Source: an uncultured Pygmaiobacter sp.
GTDB taxonomy: Bacteria > Bacillota > Clostridia > Oscillospirales > Ruminococcaceae
DNA: 52,473 nucleotides
Direction: 5' to 3'
Assembly: GCA_944386485.1 (NCBI GenBank)
Contig: CALXBG010000005.1
Location: 1-52,473, forward strand
In this document: piece by piece, positions 7,812 to 15,409 of the stretch
Position numbering within the stretch: position 1 is the first letter of the stretch
Layout: every line of letters begins with the position of its first letter
Program-made: the position numbers and the translations under genes
The notes under the pieces: model-generated
What the model saw: only the letters and a program-made list of their open reading frames with translations
Told to the model about the DNA's origin: nothing
The model's database searches: none

Positions 7812-8606
7812 TCAACCCAGCGCCACATCCAGCAGCATCATCAGCGCAAATCCCAGCATTGAGCCGATCACCCCGGCGTGACCGTTTCCGTCGCTGGCCT
7901 CGGGGACCAGTTCCTCGACCACGACATAGATCATTGCGCCGGCGGCAAAGGCAAGTAAAAAGGGCATGATCTGTGCCATCGTAACCGCCAACAGCACCCC
8001 GATCAATCCGCCCAGCGGTTCCATGACCCCCGACGCCGCGCCATAGAGAAAGGCGCGCGGGCGGCTGACCCCCTCTTTATAAAGCGGCAGCGAGATCGCC
8101 GCACCCTCGGGCAGGTTTTGCAGTCCCATGCCCAGCGCCAGCGCCGAAGCGCCTGCGATTGTGGACGCACCGACGCCGCCCCGCGCCGCCATTGCAAAGG
8201 AGAGGCCGACCGCCATCCCCTCGGGCAGATTGTGCAAAGTTACTGCCAACACCAGCAGAGTAGTGCGCCGCAGCCGGACGGGAAGTCCCTCCGGCTGATC
8301 CGCCCCCGGATGGAGATGCGGCAGCAGATGGTCCAGCAGATAGAGAAATGCGCCGCCCGCCAAAAAACCAAGGGTCGTGGGCAACCATTCACTCTGTCCC
8401 TGCTCGGCCGCCATCTCCTGTGCCGGGAGCAGCAGGCTCCAGATGGAAGCTGCAATCATCACCCCAGCTGCAAAGCCCAACATTGCCTTGTGAGCTGAGG
8501 GAGAGGTGTTCTTGCGTACGACAAAAACGCTGGCCGCCCCCAGCGCGGTGGCGGCAAAGGTAAATCCGGTGCCGAGCAATGCCAGCACCAGCGGATCGTG
8601 CATCAT
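7812..8606 (-). CDS. ZIP family divalent metal transporter
   Basis: A 264-residue polytopic membrane protein. Two conserved helices carry His-Asn-Leu-Pro-Glu-Gly and Gln-Asn-Leu-Pro-Glu-Gly, the metal-binding motifs of ZIP helices 4 and 5, and a His-rich loop (His-Leu-Leu-Pro-His-Leu-His) lies between earlier helices. It resembles the bacterial GufA/ZupT-like branch, which takes up zinc and other divalent metals. Two ATG codons are in tandem; 8606 has AGGAGGGG at good distance. The stop lies immediately before the ppa promoter with no clear terminator between. The metal specificity cannot be read from the sequence. Confidence 0.9.
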   Translation of the reverse strand: MMHDPLVLALLGTGFTFAATALGAASVFVVRKNTSPSAHKAMLGFAAGVMIAASIWSLLLPAQEMAAEQGQSEWLPTTLGFLAGGAFLYLLDHLLPHLHPGADQPEGLPVRLRRTTLLVLAVTLHNLPEGMAVGLSFAMAARGGVGASTIAGASALALGMGLQNLPEGAAISLPLYKEGVSRPRAFLYGAASGVMEPLGGLIGVLLAVTMAQIMPFLLAFAAGAMIYVVVEELVPEASDGNGHAGVIGSMLGFALMMLLDVALG

Positions 8607-8693
8607 TCAAATCCCCTCCTGTCAATCCCATTGTATCAACAAGAGTATAGCATCTGTGCACGCAAAAAGCCATTTCTTTCTTGTCCTGAAAGG

Positions 8694-9032
8694 TCAGCCC
8701 TGTGGAAACTCTTCCTTGCTATTCATCCGACTGACCACCGCTTCATCGCTTTCTTCCACCCGCTTGGCGCTTTGCGCGCTGTTTTCCGTCAAAGTGTAGT
8801 AGAGCGCGCCGCGCAGCGTTCCCTCCCGCTCAGCACGGGCGGCGCGGGCAGCCGGCGCGATATAGTTGTCCCCGGCAGGTACTCCCGCCTTTTCCTTTTG
8901 CGCCAACTGTCGGCCAACCTCATGCACCGCGTTGGGCCGGTGGGGCAGCGCATGATGAACAAACTGTTCCAGACTGCTCTGCTCTCCCTGTGGCAGCACC
9001 GTATCCTCAAAATGCGATTCTTTCCGTTTCAT
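8694..9032 (-). CDS. Small hypothetical protein, Glu/Ala-rich
   Basis: A 112-residue, hydrophilic protein with no signal peptide, membrane segment or cysteine. I do not recognise a family. It has a His-containing N-terminal part (Phe-Val-His-His-Ala-Leu-Pro-His-Arg), then a charged Ala/Arg/Glu-rich helix-prone region. ATG 9032 is preferred: GAGAGGTG lies about six bases before it, whereas a second ATG two codons upstream (9038) overlaps that site. The gene is divergent from pheA, with about 120 bases shared between the starts. Codon use looks like its neighbours. It is probably a real gene because of the ribosome site and length, but this needs homologues. Confidence 0.55.
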   Translation of the reverse strand: MKRKESHFEDTVLPQGEQSSLEQFVHHALPHRPNAVHEVGRQLAQKEKAGVPAGDNYIAPAARAARAEREGTLRGALYYTLTENSAQSAKRVEESDEAVVSRMNSKEEFPQG

Positions 9033-9094
9033 TTTCATCACCTCTCTCACAGTTTGCCCCATATCCGCCGCGGTATACCCTATCGCTTTTCCTC

Positions 9095-9124
9095 TTGCAG
9101 CGAAGCGGGCCGGGTTGTTATAAT
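9095..9124 (+). promoter_or_regulatory. Sigma-A promoter for pheA
   Basis: TTGCAG (9095-9100), an 18-base spacer and TATAAT (9119-9124), 32 bases before the pheA ATG. Confidence 0.75.
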
Positions 9125-9156
9125 ACGAGAGAGAAACCATAGGGGAGGCGTGTCGG

Positions 9157-10236
9157 ATGGATCAGCTGGAGCAGGCGCGAGCCGAAATCAACGAGGTGGA
9201 CGCGCAGATCGCTTCGCTTTTTGAGCGGCGGATGGCAGCAGTCAAACAGGTGTTGGAATACAAGCGGGAACACGGTCTGCCGGTTCTGGACGCCGGGCGG
9301 GAGAAAGAGGTGCTCGCCCGGGCCGCACAGCGGATCAGCGAGCCCGCGCTGCGGGAATACTATACCCAGGTTGTCGAGCGGATGATGGAGGTCTCCCGCG
9401 CGTTCCAGACCCGACAGCTGGAGGGGTTCCAGGTCGGCTATCCGGGTGCGGAGGGTGCATTCTCCCATATCGCCGCTTCCCGGATCTTTCCCGGCCGCAG
9501 CCTGCGTTCCTATGTGACCTTTGAAGAGGTGTTTTCCGCCGTCGCGTCGGGCGCGGTGGATGCGGGCGTGGTACCGTTTGAAAACTCCTACACCGGCGAG
9601 GTCGGCGAGGTACTGGATCTGCTGTGGCGGCATGACTGTTATATTGTCGGTCGGTACGATCTGGAGATCCGGCAAAATCTGCTTGCAGTACCCGGCGCGC
9701 GGCTGGAAGATCTGCGGCAGGTATACTCCCATCATCAGGCGATCAGTCAGTGCCAAAGCTGGCTGTCCGCCCACCCGTTTGAGGTCATTCCCTATCCCAA
9801 TACCGCGCTGGCGGCAAAGTATGTCAGCGAGTGCGGCGATAAAACCAAAGGGGCGATTGCCAGCGCCGACACCGCCGCGCTGTACGGGCTGTCGATCCTC
9901 GCGCCGAATATCAACACCAGTGCGAAGAACGTCACCCGGTTTATTGTGCTTTCCAAGACGCCCCCCACCGGCGGCGACCGGTTTGCGCTGGTCTTTACGG
10001 TGCGCCATGACGCCGGCGCGTTGGCACGGGCAATGCAGATCATCGGCAGCCGCGGCTTTAACCTTGAGAGCATCCGTTCCCGGTCCATGAAAGAACTGGC
10101 CTGGCAGTATTATTTTTACGCTGAAGCGGTCGGTGACCCGTGCTCTCCCGAAGCTGCGGAGATGCTCGCCGAACTCGCCGGCGCCTGCAGCCAGCTCAAG
10201 CTGCTGGGCAGCTGGCAGGGCGACCGGTCGCTGTAA
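9157..10236 (+). CDS. pheA: Bifunctional chorismate mutase / prephenate dehydratase (P-protein)
   Basis: This enzyme converts chorismate to prephenate and then to phenylpyruvate, the committed route to phenylalanine. Residues 1-85 form an AroQ-class chorismate mutase helix bundle, residues 92-270 the dehydratase with the catalytic Thr-Arg-Phe motif (260-262), and residues 277-350 an ACT domain for phenylalanine feedback. The ACT motif that usually reads Glu-Ser-Arg-Pro is Arg-Ser-Arg-Ser here (307-310), so feedback sensitivity may differ. The ribosome site is GGGGAGG. pheA has its own promoter and no terminator before the aro leader, so its transcripts can also run into the attenuator. Confidence 0.95.
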   Translation: MDQLEQARAEINEVDAQIASLFERRMAAVKQVLEYKREHGLPVLDAGREKEVLARAAQRISEPALREYYTQVVERMMEVSRAFQTRQLEGFQVGYPGAEGAFSHIAASRIFPGRSLRSYVTFEEVFSAVASGAVDAGVVPFENSYTGEVGEVLDLLWRHDCYIVGRYDLEIRQNLLAVPGARLEDLRQVYSHHQAISQCQSWLSAHPFEVIPYPNTALAAKYVSECGDKTKGAIASADTAALYGLSILAPNINTSAKNVTRFIVLSKTPPTGGDRFALVFTVRHDAGALARAMQIIGSRGFNLESIRSRSMKELAWQYYFYAEAVGDPCSPEAAEMLAELAGACSQLKLLGSWQGDRSL

Positions 10237-10259
10237 ACCGTATGGGTTGCAATTTGCCG

Positions 10260-10288
10260 TTGACAACTGCGGCCGATTCTTTTATACT
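10260..10288 (+). promoter_or_regulatory. Strong sigma-A promoter of the aro operon leader
   Basis: TTGACA (10260-10265), a 17-base spacer and TATACT (10283-10288). It is among the best matches to consensus in the window and lies 34 bases before the leader peptide start. Confidence 0.9.
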
Positions 10289-10321
10289 GTTACCAATCCG
10301 TTTTTTAAGGAGCGTTTCCAG

Positions 10322-10429
10322 ATGCAGAACCTTTCCAGTTGTGCAGCCTATTACTTTTACTTTGACTTTGCTTTTTACTTTAGCAAGGTCCGTTCTGTGC
10401 TGCACAAAATCGGTTTGAGCATCCGGTGA
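10322..10429 (+). CDS. Phe/Tyr-rich leader peptide of the aro operon
   Basis: A 35-codon reading frame with AAGGAG eight bases upstream and a consensus promoter before it. Codons 10-20 (10349-10381) read Tyr-Tyr-Phe-Tyr-Phe-Asp-Phe-Ala-Phe-Tyr-Phe: nine of eleven residues are Phe or Tyr, the two end products of the pathway encoded downstream. There are no Trp codons. This is the layout of amino acid biosynthesis leader peptides such as PheL in enteric bacteria: a ribosome short of charged tRNA-Phe or tRNA-Tyr would pause in the run. The peptide itself probably has no function beyond translation. It lies between pheA and aroB, and is followed by a terminator hairpin. Confidence 0.85.
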   Translation: MQNLSSCAAYYFYFDFAFYFSKVRSVLHKIGLSIR

Positions 10430-10484
10430 TTTTACCATTTGTTTGAAACGACGGCGGCCTGCACAGAGCGGGGCGCCGTTTTTT
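10339..10484 (+). promoter_or_regulatory. Transcription attenuator responding to Phe/Tyr supply
   Basis: Segment 1 (10339-10347) pairs perfectly over 9 bp with 10399-10407. Segment 2 (10389-10400) can instead pair with segment 3 (10461-10472) over 12 bp with two G-U pairs. Segment 3 fills the loop and the first bases of the 3' arm of a terminator stem (10451-10459 with 10471-10479, one bulge) followed by six T. Pausing in the Phe/Tyr run would mask segment 1 and leave segment 2 free to block the terminator. A ribosome reaching the stop at 10427-10429 would cover segment 2 and let the terminator form. The two upstream pairings share only two bases, so exclusivity depends on pseudoknot avoidance and needs folding tests. 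Confidence 0.75.
10451..10484 (+). terminator. Attenuator terminator upstream of aroB
   Basis: Stem 10451-10459 with 10471-10479, GC-rich with one bulged G, followed by a T run (10479-10484), and located 29 bases before the aroB start. Confidence 0.8.
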
Positions 10485-10512
10485 ATTGAATTTTCGGGGG
10501 GGAGATGCTCGG

Positions 10513-11544
10513 ATGGAGCAGTTGCGGATGGAGCTGGGGGCAAATAGCTATGATATCTTTCTGGGCGACGGCCTGCTGGAACAGGCGGGCGCACTGTTGC
10601 GGCTGGACCGCAGGGTGCTGATCGTCACCGATGAGGGGGTGCCGGCGGACTATGCACAGCGGCTTGCCGCCCAATGCGCCGCACCATTCATTGTGTGCCT
10701 GCCGCAGGGCGAGGGAACTAAGAGCCTTGCCATGTTCCAGCTGTTGCTTGAGCGGATGCTGAACGCGGGGTTCACCCGTACCGACTGCGTCGCGGCGGTC
10801 GGCGGCGGAGTGGTCGGGGATCTGGCCGGATTTGCCGCCGCCTGCTATATGCGGGGAATCGATTTTTATAACATCCCCACCACCGCCCTCAGCCAGATCG
10901 ATTCCTCGATCGGCGGAAAGGTCGCGGTCAATCTGGGCGGTGTAAAGAATATCGTCGGCGCTTTTTATCAGCCCCGCCGCGTACTCGTCGATCCGCAGCT
11001 GCTCTCTACCCTGCCCCCGCGCCAGTTGGCCAGCGGCTTGGCCGAAGCGATCAAGGCCGGGGTCGTCGCCGACGAACCGCTGCTTGCTCTCTTCGAGCAG
11101 ACCGACGCCCGCGCGCAGATGCAGGAAGTGCTGCTGCGTGCGCTGCGGTTCAAAAAGCAGATCGTCGAACAGGACGAGCGGGAGAGCGGTCCGCGCAAGC
11201 TGCTCAACTTCGGCCACACCATCGGTCACGGGATCGAGAGCGTCTGCGGCCTGGGCGGTCTGCTGCACGGCGAATGTGTCGGGCTGGGCATGCTGCCGAT
11301 GTGCACCACCCCGCAGCTGCGCCGCCGGGTCGAAGCGGTACTTGAAAAATATGGCCTGCCCACCCGGGTCTCCTTTGATCCCGACGCCGTTTTTGCCGCG
11401 CTGACCCATGACAAAAAGGCCGCGGGCAACACCCTGACCATCGTGACCACCGCGCAGGCAGGCAAAGCTGCGCTGCAGCAGGTACCGCTTGAATCGCTGC
11501 GGGTGCTGCTTGAAAAAGAGGCAAAGGAGGGAATCGGCCGATGA
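10513..11544 (+). CDS. aroB: 3-dehydroquinate synthase
   Basis: Second step of the shikimate pathway: DAHP to 3-dehydroquinate, using NAD and a divalent metal. The 343-residue protein has the NAD-binding Gly-Gly-Gly-Val-Val-Gly-Asp (97-103), Asp-Ser-Ser-Ile-Gly-Gly-Lys, and metal ligands in Phe-Gly-His-Thr-Ile-Gly-His (233-239) and His-Gly-Glu (252-254). ATG 10513 is chosen because GGGGGGGAG precedes it; the in-frame codon at 10486 would overlap the terminator T run. It is the first structural gene after the attenuator and overlaps aroC by four bases. Confidence 0.95.
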   Translation: MEQLRMELGANSYDIFLGDGLLEQAGALLRLDRRVLIVTDEGVPADYAQRLAAQCAAPFIVCLPQGEGTKSLAMFQLLLERMLNAGFTRTDCVAAVGGGVVGDLAGFAAACYMRGIDFYNIPTTALSQIDSSIGGKVAVNLGGVKNIVGAFYQPRRVLVDPQLLSTLPPRQLASGLAEAIKAGVVADEPLLALFEQTDARAQMQEVLLRALRFKKQIVEQDERESGPRKLLNFGHTIGHGIESVCGLGGLLHGECVGLGMLPMCTTPQLRRRVEAVLEKYGLPTRVSFDPDAVFAALTHDKKAAGNTLTIVTTAQAGKAALQQVPLESLRVLLEKEAKEGIGR

Positions 11545-12710
11545 AGAGCGTCTATGGAAACAATCTGACCCTTACCCTGTTCGGCGAATCCCACGGCGAG
11601 GCGATCGGCGCGGTGCTGGATGGCCTTGCGCCCGGCATCCCGCTCGATCTTTCGGAAATCCGGCTGCGTATGGAGCAGCGGCGAGGTGCTGCCGCCCTTT
11701 CAACCGCACGACGGGAGGCTGATGAGATCTCTCTGGTGAGCGGCTATTTTGAAGGACATACCACCGGCGCACCGCTGACCATTTTGATCCACAACGAGGA
11801 TACCCGCTCGGCCGACTACCGGCAACTACAGAATCAGATGCGCCCCTCCCACGCGGACTGGGCCGCCCGCTGCAAGTACCACGGGTTTGAAGACTACCGG
11901 GGCGGCGGACACTTTTCCGGCCGGATCACCGCGCCGGTGGTCGCGGCGGGAACCATCTGCCGTCAGATTCTGCGCAGCCGCGGCATTGTTTTAGGCAGTC
12001 ATCTGCTGCGCTGCGGCGGTGTGGCAGACACCCCGTTTCCAGCGGAAGAAGCTGCGCTGAAAGCCGCGCTGGAGCGGTGCGCGGCCAGCGATTTTCCGGT
12101 GCTGGACAAGACGGCTGGTGAAGCGATGCGCCAGCGGATTACCGAGGCACGAGCTGTGCAGGATTCGGTCGGCGGTGTCATCGAAACTGCGGTTGTCGGA
12201 CTGGAGCCGGGGCTCGGCGAGCCTTGGTTCTGGTCGGTTGAAAGCCAGCTGTCCCACCTGCTGTTCTCGATTCCCGGTGTCAAAGGGGTGGAGTTCGGGG
12301 CAGGGTTTTCGATTGCCGAGATGACCGGCAGCACAGCCAACGACCCGTTCCGGTACGATGAAACCGGACGGGTCATCACCGAAACCAACCGCAGCGGTGG
12401 AATTCAGGGGGGCATCACCAACGGGATGCCGCTCACCCTGCGGGTTGCGGTCAAACCGACCCCCTCGATCGGCCGGGAGCAGCGAACGGTGGATCTCACC
12501 CTCGGGCAGAACGCCGCCCTCTCGATCCGCGGGCGGCATGACCCCGCGATCGTCCATCGGGCGCGGGTGGTGGTGGAGGCGGCGGTCGCCTTCGGGCTGG
12601 TCGACCTCGCCGCTGCCCGGTATGGCACCGACTGGATGGCCGGCGGGTTTGATAAAAAACAACAAGAGCAAAGGAGCGAACCGGGATGCAAACGCAGCGT
12701 TACGGTCTGA
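11541..12710 (+). CDS. aroC: Chorismate synthase
   Basis: Last step of the shikimate pathway: EPSP to chorismate, needing reduced FMN. The 389-residue protein begins with Tyr-Gly-Asn-Asn-Leu-Thr and Gly-Glu-Ser-His-Gly (15-19), the first chorismate synthase signature. It also contains Gly-Gly-His-Phe-Ser-Gly-Arg in the central part and Arg-His-Asp-Pro (catalytic region) near the C-terminus. Its ATG overlaps the aroB TGA (ATGA), and its 3' end overlaps the next gene by 25 bases, so translation in this operon is tightly coupled. The last ~20 residues extend past the usual end and are encoded in that overlap. Confidence 0.95.
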   Translation: MKSVYGNNLTLTLFGESHGEAIGAVLDGLAPGIPLDLSEIRLRMEQRRGAAALSTARREADEISLVSGYFEGHTTGAPLTILIHNEDTRSADYRQLQNQMRPSHADWAARCKYHGFEDYRGGGHFSGRITAPVVAAGTICRQILRSRGIVLGSHLLRCGGVADTPFPAEEAALKAALERCAASDFPVLDKTAGEAMRQRITEARAVQDSVGGVIETAVVGLEPGLGEPWFWSVESQLSHLLFSIPGVKGVEFGAGFSIAEMTGSTANDPFRYDETGRVITETNRSGGIQGGITNGMPLTLRVAVKPTPSIGREQRTVDLTLGQNAALSIRGRHDPAIVHRARVVVEAAVAFGLVDLAAARYGTDWMAGGFDKKQQEQRSEPGCKRSVTV

Positions 12711-13939
12711 TTGGTGAGAAACTGGGGCACAGCTTTTCCAAGCTGATTCACGAACAGCTGGCAGACTACACCTATGATCTGATCGAGCTGTCCCCGGCGC
12801 AGCTGGACACCTTTTTTGCCGCCCGGAAATTCGCGGCGGTAAATGTGACCATTCCTTATAAGGAAGCCGTTATTCCCCTGCTGGACGAGGTTGACGAAAA
12901 AGCACGCGCGATCAGCGCAGTCAACACGGTGGTCAACCGCGGGGGCCGTCTGTTCGGCTATAATACCGACTATGACGGACTGGATTACCTATTACACCGC
13001 CACGGCATCCTGCTGGGCGACCGGGTAGTGATGATTTTGGGCACCGGCGGCACCAGTAAAACCTGCACCGCGCTGGCCCGTGCAAAGGGTGCGAAGGAGA
13101 TTCTCCATGTCAGCCGCAGCGGCAAGGGCGGTGCTCTGACCTACCACGAAGCGGCGCTGCGCCGGGACGTACAGGTGCTGCTCAACACCACCCCCTGCGG
13201 AATGTATCCGGACAACGAGGGGATGCCGCTCGATCCCTCCCTCTTTCCCCGACTGGAAGCTGCGGCGGATGTGGTATATAACCCTCTGCAGACCAACTTT
13301 GTGCTGCGGGCGCAGGACCTCGGGCTGCGGGCCGCCGGCGGTCTCGAGATGCTGGTCGCACAGGCCAAGTCAGCCGTCGAGCTGTTTTTGGATCATCCGA
13401 TCGAGGACGACGAAATTGATCAGGTCTATCGCAGCTTGCGGGCACAGCGCTCCAACTGTGTGCTGATTGCAATGCCGGGAGCCGGCAAGACGACGGTCGG
13501 CCGCCGCGCCGCCGCGCTGCTGGGCAAAAAATTCGTCGACTGCGACGATGAGATTCTCGCCGCCGAGGGCCGCAGCCCCAGCGAGATCATCCAGCAGGAT
13601 GGCGAAGAAGCTTTCCGCGTGATCGAGAGCCGGGTCATCGCCGCGCTCTGCAAGGAGGGCGGACAGCTGATCGCGACCGGCGGAGGCGTCGTGACAAGGC
13701 CGGAGAACATGCTGCGGCTGCGCCAGAACGGGGTCATCCTCTTCATCGACCGGGATCTCGCTCTGTTGGCCACCGAGGGACGGCCGCTGTCGGGCAGCTT
13801 TGATGCGCTGCGTCAGCGATATCTTGAGCGGTATCCGCTCTACAATCAATACTGCGACCTCAAGCTGGACAATGACGAGACGATCGAGATCGCGGCAAAG
13901 CGGGTGCAGGAGGCGTTTTATGCGTATTTTAATTCTTAA
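12686..13939 (+). CDS. Fused shikimate dehydrogenase / shikimate kinase (AroE-AroK)
   Basis: Residues 1-250 are shikimate dehydrogenase (3-dehydroshikimate to shikimate with NADPH): Ser-Phe-Ser-Lys substrate loop, Asn-Val-Thr-Ile-Pro-Tyr-Lys with catalytic Lys59, Asn-Thr-Asp-Tyr-Asp-Gly (93-98), and the nucleotide loop Gly-Thr-Gly-Gly-Thr (119-123). Residues 257-417 are shikimate kinase: Walker A Gly-Ala-Gly-Lys-Thr-Thr (265-270), Thr-Gly-Gly-Gly (331-334) and the lid Arg-Pro-Leu (366-368). The frame is continuous with a short linker, so this is a real fusion and not a frameshift. It combines two consecutive steps. The start overlaps aroC by 25 bases with AAAGGAG upstream, and the stop lies inside aroQ. 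Confidence 0.93.
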   Translation: MQTQRYGLIGEKLGHSFSKLIHEQLADYTYDLIELSPAQLDTFFAARKFAAVNVTIPYKEAVIPLLDEVDEKARAISAVNTVVNRGGRLFGYNTDYDGLDYLLHRHGILLGDRVVMILGTGGTSKTCTALARAKGAKEILHVSRSGKGGALTYHEAALRRDVQVLLNTTPCGMYPDNEGMPLDPSLFPRLEAAADVVYNPLQTNFVLRAQDLGLRAAGGLEMLVAQAKSAVELFLDHPIEDDEIDQVYRSLRAQRSNCVLIAMPGAGKTTVGRRAAALLGKKFVDCDDEILAAEGRSPSEIIQQDGEEAFRVIESRVIAALCKEGGQLIATGGGVVTRPENMLRLRQNGVILFIDRDLALLATEGRPLSGSFDALRQRYLERYPLYNQYCDLKLDNDETIEIAAKRVQEAFYAYFNS

Positions 13940-14363
13940 CGGGCCCAACATCAATCTGCTGGGGATGCGCGAGCCAGGAATCTACGGCGCAGACAGTTTC
14001 GCCGATCTGCTCGCGCTGGTACAGCGCACCGGCGAAGAGGAGGGCGTCGAAATCGAGACCTTCCAGTCCAACCACGAAGGTGCGCTGGTCGACCGGATTC
14101 AAGCCGCGATGGGAAAGGTGGACGGCATTGTTTTCAACCCCGGCGCCTACACCCATACCAGCATTGCGCTTCTCGATGCGCTGCTGGCGGTACGGATTCC
14201 AACCGTCGAGGTTCACATCTCGGCGGTGGAAAAGCGCGAGGCGTTCCGGCAGACCTCTTACATCCGCAGCGCCTGTTTTCTGACCATCACCGGCGAGGGG
14301 ATCGCCGGCTATGTCCGGGCGATCCGGGAATTAAAGGCTTATCTTTTGCGGCAGACCCGCTGA
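13920..14363 (+). CDS. aroQ: Type II 3-dehydroquinate dehydratase
   Basis: Third shikimate step: 3-dehydroquinate to 3-dehydroshikimate. This small 147-residue type II enzyme forms dodecamers. It has Leu-Asn-Gly-Pro-Asn-Ile-Asn-Leu-Leu-Gly at the N-terminus, the flexible loop with Arg and catalytic Tyr (Arg-Glu-Pro-Gly-Ile-Tyr-Gly), Asn-Pro-Gly-Ala-Tyr-Thr-His with the base-partner His, and Glu-Val-His-Ile-Ser. The ATG at 13920 overlaps the fused aroE/K gene by 20 bases; GGTGCAGGAGG in the upstream gene is its ribosome site. Longer in-frame starts lie deep inside the upstream gene and are not credible. Confidence 0.95.
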   Translation: MRILILNGPNINLLGMREPGIYGADSFADLLALVQRTGEEEGVEIETFQSNHEGALVDRIQAAMGKVDGIVFNPGAYTHTSIALLDALLAVRIPTVEVHISAVEKREAFRQTSYIRSACFLTITGEGIAGYVRAIRELKAYLLRQTR

Positions 14364-14392
14364 ATCAAACAAACAGAAACGGAGCGATCACG

Positions 14393-15409
14393 ATGATTAT
14401 TACAATGAAAAAGCTGGCGCCGCAGGAGGAGATCGACCGTATGGTCCGAAGCATCGAGCTCAAGGGCCTCCAGGTCACCATGATCAGCGGTACCGATTAC
14501 AATGTTTTCGGCGTGGTGGGCGACACCACGATTCTGGACGACCGCAAGCTCTCCGCCTCTCCTTATGTCGACAATGTACAGCGGGTTTCGGCCCCCTACA
14601 AACTGGCCAACCGGGTCTTCCACCCGGCGGACACGGTGGTCGACGTCTCCGGTGTGCGGATCGGCGGCAGCGAACCCGTGGTGGTGATGGGCGGCCCCTG
14701 CTCGATCGAGAGCGAGGCGCACACCGATCTGATGGCGGAGCTGGTCAAACAGGCCGGCTGCCGCATCTTCCGGGGCGGCGCTTACAAGCCCCGCACCAGT
14801 CCTTATGCGTTTCAGGGGCTGGGCAGCGAAGGAATCCGCTACATGGAGGCCGCGGGCAAAAAGCACGGGCTGCCGATCGTCAGCGAGCTGATGAGCATCG
14901 ATAAATTGGAGGAGTTTGTCGAGCACGTCGACCTGATCCAGATCGGCGCGCGGAACATGCAGAACTTCGATCTGCTCAAGGAGGTTGGCCGCACCAAAAA
15001 GCCGGTACTGCTCAAGCGCGGTCTGGCCAACACCATTGAGGAATGGCTGATGAGCGCCGAGTACATCATGGCCGGCGGCAATGAGAATGTCATCCTCTGC
15101 GAGCGGGGCATCCGCACCTTTGAAAAGTACACCCGCAATACGCTGGATCTCTCGGTCGTTCCCATTATCAAACAGCGCAGCCATCTGCCGATCGTCATCG
15201 ACCCCAGCCACGCCACCGGTGACCGCAAGCTGGTCGAATCGATGTCGCTGGCCGCGATTGCGGCGGGCGCGGACGGACTGATCATCGAAACCCATTGCGA
15301 TCCGCCCCACGCATTTTCCGACGGCGCGCAATGTCTGTATCCCAACCAGCTTGCGCTGCTCGTCGAGCGTGGGCGGGAGATCGCCCGGGTTGTCGGGCGA
15401 GATTTATAA
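14393..15409 (+). CDS. aroF: 3-deoxy-7-phosphoheptulonate synthase (DAHP synthase, type I beta)
   Basis: Entry step of the pathway: phosphoenolpyruvate plus erythrose-4-phosphate to DAHP. Residues 1-75 form a ferredoxin-like regulatory domain, as in the Thermotoga-type enzyme where it carries Tyr/Phe feedback. The barrel follows, with Gly-Gly-Pro-Cys-Ser-Ile-Glu-Ser (100-107), Lys-Pro-Arg-Thr-Ser-Pro (132-137), and Asp-Pro-Ser-His-Ala-Thr-Gly near the end. The length of 338 residues fits this class. GGAGCG precedes the ATG. A one-base overlap (TAATG) joins it to aroA. The feedback ligand is inferred from the family; the attenuator adds a second level of Phe/Tyr control. Confidence 0.95.
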   Translation: MIITMKKLAPQEEIDRMVRSIELKGLQVTMISGTDYNVFGVVGDTTILDDRKLSASPYVDNVQRVSAPYKLANRVFHPADTVVDVSGVRIGGSEPVVVMGGPCSIESEAHTDLMAELVKQAGCRIFRGGAYKPRTSPYAFQGLGSEGIRYMEAAGKKHGLPIVSELMSIDKLEEFVEHVDLIQIGARNMQNFDLLKEVGRTKKPVLLKRGLANTIEEWLMSAEYIMAGGNENVILCERGIRTFEKYTRNTLDLSVVPIIKQRSHLPIVIDPSHATGDRKLVESMSLAAIAAGADGLIIETHCDPPHAFSDGAQCLYPNQLALLVERGREIARVVGRDL

